This document shows, in pieces, positions 26,643 to 35,423 of a stretch of 64,000 bases of DNA. The first letter of the stretch is position 1. Every line of letters starts with the position of its first letter. Below the pieces are notes generated by a model. The model was not told where the DNA came from and searched no databases. It saw only the letters and a list, made by a program, of their open reading frames with translations. This stretch comes from CAZUCE01 sp964619265 (GTDB taxonomy: Bacteria > Planctomycetota > UBA1135 > GCA-002686595). The DNA lies in NCBI GenBank assembly GCA_964619265.1, contig CAZUCE010000003.1:214131-278130 (forward strand), given 5' to 3'. The translations under genes were made by a program, and so were the position numbers.

Positions 26643-27733
26643 GCGAGCCCGTTCTGTTCCTTACCAGGCGCGGGCAGGATCGGTTCGGACTGGTCGCCGC
26701 CTTAGAACAACGTCGCTCTGGAGCCCTTGGTCGAGAGGGCGCCCGGGCTCGCATGCAACTCGTCCCGAACCTCGAGCCACTCATCAGCGGGGACGTTCGC
26801 GGGCGCCGAATCGACCTCGGCACGCTGCTACAGCCCAACGTTTCCGGTTGGGACGCGAACGATGCCCTGTCCGAGGAGCTCTGCGACCTGGCCGGACACT
26901 TGATCGAACTGCCCGAGGTCGGAACGCCCGGCGCGAGCGGTGATCAACGACATCCCCTGCGTCTGCGGCTGCTCGATGACACCACGCCGGAACTTCAACC
27001 GCTGTGGCCTGCCCCGGGCGGCGGCTGGTTCGAAATCGACGTGGCTCCCCTGAGGCTCTCCGCGGCTGGGTTCGCCCATGCGGCCCACCTGGCCGGCGCC
27101 GAAGACGGCCGCCCCGCCGACCTGCGGTTGGCGCTTGGTCACGAGCCGCGTATCGCGTCGCTGATCGCGCTCTTACGCGAAGCGGGTGTGGGCGGCGTCG
27201 AACCCGGCGAGCGCTCGTTCCTCGCGGACTGGATCGCGCGGGAACGCGAGTCGGGCGGAGCGGGGCTCGCGGGCAAGCGCGCCGCCCAGGCTCTTGAATT
27301 GCTACGCGCCGTACTCCGGTCGGCCCTGCGAGCCGGCGAACCCATCGAAGCCGAACGCAAGGGGCTGACCGGCTCGGTCCGGTTGGATCGCGGCGAAACG
27401 AGCAGCGAATGGCGCTTCCAGCTCAAAGTCGAGGGCGAGCCCGAGGCCGGGCTCCGCCATCCTGTCGCGCGTGCCAACCCGGTGGTCCTCGCCCAACTCG
27501 TCGAACTCCGCCCGAGCCTGCTTGCACCCCATTGGTTGCTGCTCTTCGAAGGCGGCGGCGGCCGGCCGGCCCAACTTACGACGGTCGTGGACGCACGCCG
27601 GTTTCTGCTCGAACATCCAGAAACCTGGCGTTTCGGCGGCGACGTTCCGCGCGCACTGGAAGTTGGCACCTCCCTCCTGGACGAAGGGAACGCACTCCCC
27701 GGATCAGACGCACAAGCACAGGACCCTTCATGA
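26639..27733 (+). CDS. Hypothetical soluble protein of the dynamin-associated group
   Basis: 364 residues beginning with the GTG of a GTGA overlap with the upstream gene. No transmembrane segment or signal is visible and no family is recognised. The sequence alternates hydrophobic strands with Arg/Glu/Ala-rich helices. The stop overlaps the ATG of the next gene (ATGA), so expression is coupled on both sides. The frame is open further upstream, but that extension lies inside the preceding gene and is unlikely to be translated. Confidence 0.75.
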   Translation: MSEPVLFLTRRGQDRFGLVAALEQRRSGALGREGARARMQLVPNLEPLISGDVRGRRIDLGTLLQPNVSGWDANDALSEELCDLAGHLIELPEVGTPGASGDQRHPLRLRLLDDTTPELQPLWPAPGGGWFEIDVAPLRLSAAGFAHAAHLAGAEDGRPADLRLALGHEPRIASLIALLREAGVGGVEPGERSFLADWIARERESGGAGLAGKRAAQALELLRAVLRSALRAGEPIEAERKGLTGSVRLDRGETSSEWRFQLKVEGEPEAGLRHPVARANPVVLAQLVELRPSLLAPHWLLLFEGGGGRPAQLTTVVDARRFLLEHPETWRFGGDVPRALEVGTSLLDEGNALPGSDAQAQDPS

Positions 27734-28662
27734 CCCGCCGCGTTCTGCTGCTCGACCATGCGCTTCCGCTCCTCGCTCCCCGGGGGGACGCCGAGTTCCT
27801 CGCGCGAACCCGCGTGCAGCTCCAAGATCCCGATCGAGGCCTGCGATCCCTTCGCGTGTTCCCCAGCGCCGATTCGCTCGGTCAGCTACGCGGGGCTTCG
27901 ACCCTTGAGAGCTTTCCGGAGATCATCGAAGAGCTCCTGTCGGAGACCGAACCTCACGAGCCCGAACTCGAGGTCCGCGTCCCTTCCGAGATCCAAGCCT
28001 GGATCCAGCGCAAAGCCCCGCGCACCTGGTCGCTCCTGCTGGAGAACACCCAACTGATGCAGCGCGGCGAAGCCTACGTGCTCGAGCGCACGCCGGATCG
28101 GCTCGAAATTACGCGCCGCCCCGAAGGCGTCCTGCGCGCCGAAGACCTGGCCTGCCCGCTGCTCGACCTTTGCGACGCGCTGTCCCGGGACCGGATTCCC
28201 GGAGTCAGCGGAGTCGTCGCGAAGAACCGGCAACTCGAACCCGCCCTGCAACTCATTCGGCAGGTGATCGTCTCGCGCTGGTTGACCCGTCGCCTGGGCC
28301 CGGGGCTCGTCTGGCACGGACCGAGCCAGTCCTACCGCCTGCGCACGCATCCCGATGCGCCGCGCCTGTCGGAGGTCGCCTGGGCCAACGAACCCGGAGT
28401 CCCGGGTCGCTTCTCCATCGAATTGGAAGGCACGGTCCAACCCTTCGAGCTCGACGTGGACCCCCACGACGATCTCCCCATTGCAGTGACCCGCCGCGGC
28501 ATCTCCTGGTTGCTCGATCCTTCGCGCACAACCGAGACCCTGTTTCTCGATCGCCGTGGAAAACGGCCCTCCGAACGGGCCGCCGATCGCGAACAAGAAG
28601 TCATCGAGGCACCGCGGGTCGCCGAGCCGATCCCGAGCCTTGAGTCTCCACCTGGCCCTTGA
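27730..28662 (+). CDS. Hypothetical soluble protein of the dynamin-associated group
   Basis: 310 residues starting at the ATG of an ATGA overlap. No recognised domain. It starts with M-T-R-R-V-L-L-L-D-H, comparable to S-E-P-V-L-F-L-T-R-R at the start of the upstream protein. Near residue 245 F-E-L-D-V-D-P-H-D-D resembles a segment of the membrane protein. These hints suggest the downstream proteins share a fold, but this is unproven. The cupin gene follows after 10 bp and may be in the same transcript. Confidence 0.75.
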   Translation: MTRRVLLLDHALPLLAPRGDAEFLARTRVQLQDPDRGLRSLRVFPSADSLGQLRGASTLESFPEIIEELLSETEPHEPELEVRVPSEIQAWIQRKAPRTWSLLLENTQLMQRGEAYVLERTPDRLEITRRPEGVLRAEDLACPLLDLCDALSRDRIPGVSGVVAKNRQLEPALQLIRQVIVSRWLTRRLGPGLVWHGPSQSYRLRTHPDAPRLSEVAWANEPGVPGRFSIELEGTVQPFELDVDPHDDLPIAVTRRGISWLLDPSRTTETLFLDRRGKRPSERAADREQEVIEAPRVAEPIPSLESPPGP

Positions 28663-28672
28663 GTCTGAAACC

Positions 28673-29200
28673 ATGACGAACGAAGCCCCCCTCACCCGAC
28701 ACGACCATGGATCGGCGCCCGAGGGCCCCGGCTGGTTCGTCCTCAACGCCAAGGACGGCGTTTGGCGCGAGAACAAGAACTTTGGACGCTGGGTAGCGTT
28801 CGAAGGCTCGGAACGGTTCGAACAACTCGGTCTGAACATTCACATCCTGAATGCGAATCAGCCGGCTTGCCTCTACCACCACGAGTCCCAAGCCGAGGCG
28901 TTCTTGGTGCTCGAAGGCACCGCGCGCCTCATCGTCGAGGGCGAGGAACGTCCTCTCGTGCAGCACGACCTGTTCTACTGTCCGCCTGGCACAGCTCACG
29001 TGCTGGTCGGCGGCCCGGACGGACCGTGCCAGATCCTCATGATGGGCGCACGCACCGGTCAGGCCTCCATTCACTATCCCGTGGAGCCCGCGGCCGCGAA
29101 GTACGGGGCATCGGTAGAAACGCCAACCGACGATCCCCGGGAGGCATACGCGAACAGCGGCGAGCGCGTCGAGATTCCATGCCCATGGCCAAACAACTAA
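28673..29200 (+). CDS. Cupin-domain protein
   Basis: 175 residues. The double-stranded beta-helix motifs are visible: L-Y-H-H-E-S-Q-A-E-A-F-L-V-L-E-G for cupin motif 1 (metal ligands H, H, E) and F-Y-C-P-P-G-T-A-H-V-L for motif 2 (H). It is probably a small metal-binding cytoplasmic enzyme or sensor with unknown substrate. The ATG at 28673 lies 10 bp after the preceding gene. Its 3' end overlaps the start of the next gene by 16-22 bp. Confidence 0.85.
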   Translation: MTNEAPLTRHDHGSAPEGPGWFVLNAKDGVWRENKNFGRWVAFEGSERFEQLGLNIHILNANQPACLYHHESQAEAFLVLEGTARLIVEGEERPLVQHDLFYCPPGTAHVLVGGPDGPCQILMMGARTGQASIHYPVEPAAAKYGASVETPTDDPREAYANSGERVEIPCPWPNN

Positions 29201-31038
29201 AGCGTGGACGCCTCGGAATAAGAGAGCTCGCAGGGCTGCTCGCTCTGTGCGGCGCGGGGCTTGCGGCGCTCCTCGTTCTGGTTCGCCCGATACCGAATCC
29301 TGCGCAAGAGGATCCGTTCGAGGCCCCATCCCCGCTCAACGGGGCCTCTGGGCAACTCGATCTGGACGATCCTGCGCCCGCGATTGCCGGCGCAAGCCTG
29401 CTCGACCTCGCGACGCGCTCTACCAGCGAAGGCCGAACGGCGCCGAAGAACTCCGAACCCATGCTGGGGCGCTTGGAACAGGTCCGCCTTTGGGACCGTG
29501 GCACCGGTGCTCCGATTCCCCATGCCTCGCTGTGGGCTGCTGGCCCTGGGTTCAAAAGCGCGCTGCAGACGGATTGCGAGGGCCGGCTGCGCTTGACCCC
29601 GGAGGAGTTCGCCCTGGTGACCGAGCTGGGTTCCCGCGTACCCGCGATCGATTTGGCGCTCCGGTTCGCCGAACGAACCGAACGGCGTATTGAAATCGAA
29701 CTTCCCGCACACCTCCATGTTCATTTCCCGCCGGGCGACATCCACGACGGCGAGCACGCCGAGGCCGTCTTGCTCGCTCCTGCTTCGGGCAAGCCCGGCG
29801 ACACCCTGCCGCGCAGCTACCCCCTCGTTCTCGCGGGCCCCTGGGACAACGGCGGTCTGTTTCTCACTTCCCGCTCGCGCTCGCCGGCCGGTCATGAAGG
29901 GCACCTGCGCTTCGAGCTCGAAGGCCCGCTTCGGAAGTGGCTCGCCCACGCTTCGATTCTCGCCGAGGATCTAAACCGCCCGGGACCACCGCTTGAACCG
30001 ACTCTGATTCAGGCCTCCAAGTCGTCTATCCAGCTTGCGACCGCCCCTTGGCCGTCGGGCGACTACCCCGCTTCGCTCGAGCTGCGTGCGCTGGGCCGCG
30101 CACCGCTCCAGAATCGTCCGCAGCGCCACGGCGTTCTTCCGGCAACCCGAGTCGACTCTCATCGCTTCACCAGGGCGAGTCCCCTCATGCAGATGCGGGG
30201 ACTGTTCGAGGGCGACTACGAGCTAAAGCTATCCCACCCCGCCTTCAAGCCCATGTCTAGGCAGGTGCACCTTGAGCCTAACGAGGACCTCTTGGTGGAA
30301 TTTGAGCAGCAGCCGATTCAGCAGGCACCAACCACCGTCGAAATTCAGATCGCCGAACCCCGGTCGCCGGTCCCCGAATTCACCTGTTCCCTCGAGTGGC
30401 TGCATCCGGAACTCCAAGAATTCGTATCGATCGCGTCAGGGCGCCGGCGGCCCTACGAACGAAACTCGGGTAGCTCCGTCTGGAAGGACTGGCACTTCAA
30501 ACACCTGGCTCCCGGCGAGCACCGCTTCGTCGTCCAGGGTTCTTGGTCGAGCAGTGATCTGGTTGGCGCCGAGCCCGTCGAGTGGACTCGGAGCTCCCAC
30601 CGACCCGAACACCTCGTCTACTCCTTCGACAACTCGGATCTGACGTGGCTCAGTTTCGACTTCGCTGCAGGCTTGATCCCAGAGGGCACTCGCAGGATCG
30701 AAGTGAAGCTTGTTCGAAATGGTGAGCTCTATGCACAGACGACCCTGAGAGTCTCTCGGGGTCACTTCCTCCCCGACATCCGCCCGACAAGTCGCTTCCC
30801 TTCCGGTCAGAGCATCGATGAGTTCTTTCGAGACTTCGGGGTTCCGGGCGGCACGGGGAGCGACCCGCGGCCAGAGGCTCAGCAAGTTCGAACCAAGGCA
30901 GCTATTCTTCGCAGGGTTCCGGATCTCGAATATGTTCTGCCAGAATTTGAAGACCACGCCTGGTCCAAAGGGCGGGTCCTCCAAGGCGCACCGGAAGGCG
31001 TTCCGCTTCCGGTGTGGATCGTTCGCGTTTCTTCTTAA
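29179..31038 (+). CDS. Membrane-anchored protein of unknown function with beta-rich exterior
   Basis: 619 residues. One hydrophobic helix near residues 15-37 follows a Lys/Arg-rich N-terminus, so the rest is outside the cytoplasm. The large remainder is beta-strand-like and includes segments resembling carboxypeptidase-regulatory-type folds (W-D-R-G-T-G-A-P-I-P-H-A-S-L; L-F-E-G-D-Y-E-L-K-L-S-H-P). No catalytic motif is recognised. The start is either 29179 or 29185, both inside the cupin gene's end. It is the last of six same-strand genes that begin with the dynamin-like GTPase. Confidence 0.65.
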   Translation: MPMAKQLKRGRLGIRELAGLLALCGAGLAALLVLVRPIPNPAQEDPFEAPSPLNGASGQLDLDDPAPAIAGASLLDLATRSTSEGRTAPKNSEPMLGRLEQVRLWDRGTGAPIPHASLWAAGPGFKSALQTDCEGRLRLTPEEFALVTELGSRVPAIDLALRFAERTERRIEIELPAHLHVHFPPGDIHDGEHAEAVLLAPASGKPGDTLPRSYPLVLAGPWDNGGLFLTSRSRSPAGHEGHLRFELEGPLRKWLAHASILAEDLNRPGPPLEPTLIQASKSSIQLATAPWPSGDYPASLELRALGRAPLQNRPQRHGVLPATRVDSHRFTRASPLMQMRGLFEGDYELKLSHPAFKPMSRQVHLEPNEDLLVEFEQQPIQQAPTTVEIQIAEPRSPVPEFTCSLEWLHPELQEFVSIASGRRRPYERNSGSSVWKDWHFKHLAPGEHRFVVQGSWSSSDLVGAEPVEWTRSSHRPEHLVYSFDNSDLTWLSFDFAAGLIPEGTRRIEVKLVRNGELYAQTTLRVSRGHFLPDIRPTSRFPSGQSIDEFFRDFGVPGGTGSDPRPEAQQVRTKAAILRRVPDLEYVLPEFEDHAWSKGRVLQGAPEGVPLPVWIVRVSS

Positions 31039-31392
31039 GAACGGAGTCCTGCGCACTGGGTCCTATGCACTGGGCCCGATGCACTGGACGCGGCGGACCG
31101 GCTCGCTCCTGTGAATTCGCATCCGATAAGCGGGCCGTCCAGGACACCTTAGAGGTCTAGCTGGTGGGCAGCGAGTCCAGGCCCGTTCGACCCGGTAACC
31201 TGGACGCAAGCGAGCTGCCCCCCGGTTCTAGCCGAAGGATTCCGATTCACAGCGCTCCCCATACAGAGCCTTCGCTGCAGTCGGGCGGCTCCGGGGCGCC
31301 CCTCGGTCACAGACCAGCCGAGCGTTCGTTCGGAAGACCCTAGCGAGGAGCCTGCGGCTCCTCGATCCCAGCCAAACAAGAAACTCGGACCC
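31039..31392. other. Intergenic stretch with a 14-bp repeat
   Basis: About 354 bp without a gene. A tandem repeat lies at 31053-31090. The rest shows no clear signal. The promoter of the following FMN-binding protein is expected here. Confidence 0.5.
31053..31090. repeat. 14-bp tandem repeat, 2.7 copies
   Basis: Units beginning GCACTGG start at 31053, 31067 and 31081. The two full copies differ at 3 of 14 positions (GCACTGGGTCCTAT and GCACTGGGCCCGAT). It lies just after the end of the long membrane-anchored protein gene. Confidence 0.7.
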
Positions 31393-31992
31393 TTGAACAA
31401 GCCCGTCAGCGACATCGCCTTCACCGATTCGGTCAAACAGCTCCAGCGCCAGGCCGGCTCCCGGGAGATCTACGAGCAAATGGAATCAGGCCCCGGCTGG
31501 CGTACCACCGTGGATGCGCAGCTCAGGCGGTTCCTGGCTCCACTCGACATGTTCTATCTGGCCACCGCGAACGCTGCCGGCCAGCCCTACGTGCAGTATC
31601 GCGGCGGACCGGCGGGCTTTCTGAAGGTCCTCGACGACAAGACGCTCGGTTTCGCCGAGTACCCGGGAAATCGCCAGTACATCTCGTTGGGCAACCTGGC
31701 GGAAAACCCAAGGTCTTTCCTGTTCTTGATGGACTACGCGAACAGGCGCCGCATCAAGATCTGGGGAGAAGCCCGCGCCGCACCGGAGGATCCCGCGCTC
31801 CTCGAGAAGTTGAGCGATCCTGCGTATCCCGCGGTTCCAGAGCGCGGCGTGTTGTTCGCCGTGGAGGCCTGGGACGTCAACTGTCCCCTACACATTCACC
31901 GGCGCGTGCTTCGGTCGGAGGTCGAGGAGACGATCCAGAACCTCCGGGACCGCGTTCAAGAACTCGAAACTCAGCTCGCCGCACGCACCTGA
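31393..31992 (+). CDS. Pyridoxamine 5'-phosphate oxidase-like FMN-binding protein
   Basis: 199 residues. The split-barrel flavin-binding core is clear (M-F-Y-L-A-T-A-N-A-A-G-Q-P-Y-V-Q-Y-R-G-G-P then L-G-F-A-E-Y-P-G-N-R-Q-Y and F-L-F-L-M-D-Y-A). This subgroup probably binds FMN or F420 and is often annotated as a general stress or oxidoreductase protein. The C-terminal 30 residues form a short coiled coil. The start is TTG at 31393, since the stretch D-S-V-K-Q-L-Q is conserved in relatives; the first ATG would remove it. Confidence 0.85.
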   Translation: MNKPVSDIAFTDSVKQLQRQAGSREIYEQMESGPGWRTTVDAQLRRFLAPLDMFYLATANAAGQPYVQYRGGPAGFLKVLDDKTLGFAEYPGNRQYISLGNLAENPRSFLFLMDYANRRRIKIWGEARAAPEDPALLEKLSDPAYPAVPERGVLFAVEAWDVNCPLHIHRRVLRSEVEETIQNLRDRVQELETQLAART

Positions 31993-32127
31993 CCTTCCTG
32001 CGGCCCATCCAATCCGGCTCAGAGGCCTCCTCGGGAGAACTTCCCCTGCTGGGATCGCGCGCGCTGCGGCGACACGCCGGACGAGCCGGCACGCCAGGAC
32101 CTACCGCAGCCGAAAGGGGGACGAACA

Positions 32128-32171
32128 GCAAAGCGGGCCACCCGAGTTTGCACTCGAGCGACCCGCTTTGC
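32128..32171. terminator. Bidirectional hairpin between FMN protein and 2-oxoacid oxidoreductase genes
   Basis: GCAAAGCGGG at 32128-32137 pairs perfectly with CCCGCTTTGC at 32162-32171, and inside it CGAGT pairs with ACTCG around a 4-nt loop. It sits between convergent genes. No long T-tract follows, so efficiency is uncertain. Confidence 0.6.
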
Positions 32172-32205
32172 GATTCGCAGCTGCCATCCTGCCCTTCTCG
32201 GCGGG

Positions 32206-33210
32206 TCAGCTAACTTCCCAGCAGTCCTTCGTGTAGAGCAAGTCCTCAAGGCGGCCCGGGCCGCGTCGCTCGAGCACGTCGGAGACCTGCTCGTTGACGA
32301 CACCATCAAAAGTCGGCGCGCTGATCTTGCGGAAGATACCGACCGGAGTCGGGACGTTGGGGTCTGCGTCCATCTCGGCCAGGATCTGGGCCGGGGCGGT
32401 CGTGTCGCGGGTGGCGTCCCAAGTGCTTGCTTCGGCGGCCGAGACCAGCTCGACTCCGAAGTCGCGAAACCGGACGCCCTTGTCCTGTTCTTTGCCGTAA
32501 ACGATCGGCTGGCCGTGGTGCAGATCGAAGGTGCGATCGTCCTTGACCTTGCGACCAGAGATCTCCTCGAAGCAGCCGTCGTTGAAGATCACGCAGTTTT
32601 GGAAGATCTCGACGAAGGCCGAGCCCTTGTGGGCCGCGGCTTCTTCGAGCACGGCTTCCATGTGCTTGGGGTGCGTGTCCATCGTGCGGGCCACGAAGGT
32701 GGCTCCAGCGCCGAGGGCCAGGCTGATCGGGTTGAACGGACGGTCGACCGAACCGAAAGGGGTCGACTTGGTTTTGAGTCCAACCGGTGAGGTCGGAGAA
32801 TACTGGCCCTTGGTTAGGCCGTAGATCTGGTTGTTGAACAGCAGGATCTTCACGTCCACGTTGCGGCGCAGCATGTGGATGGTGTGGTTGCCGCCGATCG
32901 AAAGGCAGTCGCCGTCCCCGGTGACCATCCAAACGGAGAGGTCCGGGCTAGCGACCTTCACGCCGGTGGCCACCGCCGGCGCACGGCCATGGATCGTGTG
33001 GAACCCGTAGGTGCTCATGTAGTACGGGAAACGGCTGGAGCAGCCGATCCCCGACACGATGCAAGTGTCGTGGCGCGTGACACCCAGGCGTGCGAGCACG
33101 TTCTGGACGCTTGAGAGGATCGAGTAGTCGCCGCAGCCGGGGCACCAGCGGACCTCCTGGTCCGACTTGAGATCCGCCTTCTTGAGCTTCTGAGTGGCTT
33201 CGGGAGTCAT
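32206..33210 (-). CDS. 2-oxoacid:ferredoxin oxidoreductase, beta subunit
   Basis: 334 residues. The C-P-G-C-G cluster motif near residue 23 and the thiamine diphosphate motif (T-G-D-G-D followed about 25 residues later by L-L-F-N-N) identify the TPP-binding beta subunit. With the upstream fused alpha/gamma subunit it should oxidise 2-oxoglutarate (or another 2-oxoacid) to the acyl-CoA with reduction of ferredoxin. The extended two-subunit architecture is the one seen in aerobic Actinobacteria and Bacteroidota-type KorAB. It starts 15 bp after the alpha subunit's stop. Confidence 0.95.
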   Translation of the reverse strand: MTPEATQKLKKADLKSDQEVRWCPGCGDYSILSSVQNVLARLGVTRHDTCIVSGIGCSSRFPYYMSTYGFHTIHGRAPAVATGVKVASPDLSVWMVTGDGDCLSIGGNHTIHMLRRNVDVKILLFNNQIYGLTKGQYSPTSPVGLKTKSTPFGSVDRPFNPISLALGAGATFVARTMDTHPKHMEAVLEEAAAHKGSAFVEIFQNCVIFNDGCFEEISGRKVKDDRTFDLHHGQPIVYGKEQDKGVRFRDFGVELVSAAEASTWDATRDTTAPAQILAEMDADPNVPTPVGIFRKISAPTFDGVVNEQVSDVLERRGPGRLEDLLYTKDCWEVS

Positions 33211-33225
33211 GGAAACGAAGGGTTC

Positions 33226-35103
33226 TTAGCTGGTGAGGACGGTGCGGAGGCGATCGAGCAGCTCGGCCGTGGTGAACGGCAGGCCTTGGACCTTGGGGTA
33301 GGAGAGGAAGCTGTGCTGGGGATACTCGCTGCGAAGGATGCGGCACATCTGCCCCATGTTCAGCTCGGGCACGAGCACGGCCTTGTAGCGCGAGAAGATC
33401 TCGTCGAGCCCATGAGGCAGCGGCCATACGTGGCGCAGGTGCACCGCAGCGACGCTGGCACCGTCCTTGCGGGCCAGTTCGACGGCCGACTTGATCGCGC
33501 CGTAGGTCGAACCCCAGCCGAGGACGAGCAGGTCGCCCTTCTCGGGGCCAAATACATCGGGGGTCGGAATCGAGTCGCGCACGCCAAGGACCTTGTCCTG
33601 GCGCATCTGCGACATGCGCTCGTGATTGACCGGGTCGTAACTGATGTTGCCCGAATCGAAGTCCTTCTCCAGGCCCCCCATGCGGTGCTCGAGCCCTGGC
33701 GTGCCCGGCTTGACCCACGGGCGTACGAGCTTCTCGTTGCGCGTGTAGGCGTGGCCCTTTTGCGGGTCGGTGTGATATTCGACCGGGAACGGTTCGAGGT
33801 CTTCGACCTTCGGGAGTCGCCAGGGCTCCGAACCGTTCGCGATGTAGCCGTCGGACAGAAGCATGACCGGCGTCATGAACTCGACAGCGATGCGGACCGC
33901 TTCAACGGCGCAGTCGAACGAGTCGGCCGGCGTCGCACAGGCGATGACCGGAATCGGTGCATCGCCGTTTCGTCCGAGGACCGCCTGGTAAAGGTCGGAT
34001 TGCTCGGTCTTGGTCGGCATGCCGGTCGAAGGACCGGCCCGTTGAACGTCGATGAGCACCAGCGGAAGTTCGGTTGCGATGGCAAGGCCGAGCGCCTCGG
34101 TCTTCAGAGCCACGCCAGGCCCCGAGGTGCTGGTCATGCCGAGCTGGCCGGCGAAAGACGCACCGACGGCCGCACAAATCGCAGCGATCTCGTCCTCGGC
34201 CTGAAACGTGGTCACCCCGAAGTGCTTGAGCGCGGCGAGCTGGTGGAGGATGTCTGAAGCCGGCGTGATCGGGTAGGAGCCGAGGAACAGCTTGACCTTA
34301 GCCAGGTTGCAGCCGGCGACCAGGCCGATGCCAAGCGCCTGGTTGCCCATGATGTTTCGATACGTGCCGGCCGGCATCGTCTCGCACGGAGCCACCTCGT
34401 AGCGGGTTTGGAACAGCTCTTGGATGTCACCCGCGTTGTAACCGGCTTGCAGAGCCAACTGGTTCGCCTCGACCAACTCAGGTCGCTTCGCAAACTTTTT
34501 TTCCAGCCACTCCAGGGTGGTCTCAAGCGGTCGGCTGTACAGCCAATACATGAGGCCTAGCGTGTAGAAGTTCTTACAGCGCTGGGCTTCTTTCGGGGTG
34601 AGCTTGGTCTCGGAGAGCGCGTCCTTCACGCGCTTGTTGATGTCGATCTCGATGACCCGGTAGCCCGCGAGCAAACCGTCCTCTCGCGGATCGGTCTTGC
34701 ACTTGGCCTTCTTGAGGTCGGTCTCGCCCCAGTTGCCCATGTTGAGCACCACGATTCCACCGGCTTTCAGATCGGCGATGTTCACCACGAGCGCAGCCGG
34801 GTTCATCGCAACCAGCACATCCGGCTGATCGCCCGGCGTGTGGATGTCGTTAGAAGAAAACCGCAGCTGGAATCCGGAAACTCCCGGGCGCGTCCCGGCT
34901 GGCGCACGGATCTCCGCCGGGAAGTCCGGCAACGTGGCCAGGTCATTGCCCACCACCGCCGAAGTCGACGTGAACTGGTTGCCCGTGATCTGCATTCCGT
35001 CGCCGGAATCACCGGCCAGGCGGATCACAACGTTCTCTTGCTGCTGAAGCGGTAGCTCCGGAGCGGGGTTCTCAGGTTGCGGAGAGTTCACGGGTCCAGT
35101 CAT
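33226..35103 (-). CDS. 2-oxoacid:ferredoxin oxidoreductase, fused gamma-alpha subunit
   Basis: 625 residues. The gamma domain comes first (I-R-L-A-G-D-S-G-D-G-M-Q, about residues 25-215) and the alpha domain follows (G-N-Q-A-L-G-I-G-L-V-A-G, S-Y-P-I-T-P-A-S-D-I-L, F-Q-A-E-D-E-I-A-A). This fused order is typical of the two-subunit KorA. The frame continues 81 codons upstream into Pro/Ser-rich sequence that is unlike the family, so the ATG at 35103 is chosen. It is the first gene of a two-gene operon and is divergent from the FIST gene. Confidence 0.95.
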   Translation of the reverse strand: MTGPVNSPQPENPAPELPLQQQENVVIRLAGDSGDGMQITGNQFTSTSAVVGNDLATLPDFPAEIRAPAGTRPGVSGFQLRFSSNDIHTPGDQPDVLVAMNPAALVVNIADLKAGGIVVLNMGNWGETDLKKAKCKTDPREDGLLAGYRVIEIDINKRVKDALSETKLTPKEAQRCKNFYTLGLMYWLYSRPLETTLEWLEKKFAKRPELVEANQLALQAGYNAGDIQELFQTRYEVAPCETMPAGTYRNIMGNQALGIGLVAGCNLAKVKLFLGSYPITPASDILHQLAALKHFGVTTFQAEDEIAAICAAVGASFAGQLGMTSTSGPGVALKTEALGLAIATELPLVLIDVQRAGPSTGMPTKTEQSDLYQAVLGRNGDAPIPVIACATPADSFDCAVEAVRIAVEFMTPVMLLSDGYIANGSEPWRLPKVEDLEPFPVEYHTDPQKGHAYTRNEKLVRPWVKPGTPGLEHRMGGLEKDFDSGNISYDPVNHERMSQMRQDKVLGVRDSIPTPDVFGPEKGDLLVLGWGSTYGAIKSAVELARKDGASVAAVHLRHVWPLPHGLDEIFSRYKAVLVPELNMGQMCRILRSEYPQHSFLSYPKVQGLPFTTAELLDRLRTVLTS

Positions 35104-35423
35104 GGGACGGCCTTGCAAAGAGGAGCAGACCGCGGGAGCAGTCGACTCGTGAAGCAGGCGGGGAGAGGCTTGGGGGGGCGATGAAGAACCAGGTCCTCGG
35201 CAGGGCTCATCGGCCCAGCCCGAGCCCCTTGGCGGGGGGTCCGGCTTGAGTTCTTCTCCCGGAAGACGGCCCCTCAATTTACCTTCCCGGGAGCCCTGTA
35301 GGCGCTCAGGCCCGCGGGAGTTATGCGGGCGGGCGATCCTAGACAAGGCTCAGAACGACCCCTGGCCCCCGATCCCGAGGCCTGCGGGCTTGCAAGCCCG
35401 AAAACTGCCGCGAGGATAGGGGG
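35104..35423. other. Divergent promoter region between korA-like and FIST genes
   Basis: About 320 bp holding both promoters. A perfect 16-bp palindrome, CGGGCTTGCAAGCCCG, lies at 35385-35400, 23 bp before the FIST start, where an operator or short leader hairpin would act. No gene is supported here. Confidence 0.55.
35385..35400. promoter_or_regulatory. Perfect 16-bp palindrome upstream of the FIST gene
   Basis: CGGGCTTGCAAGCCCG is self-complementary without a loop, the geometry of a dimer operator. Position alone suggests regulation of the FIST gene. It could also be a fortuitous GC-rich hairpin. Confidence 0.35.
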
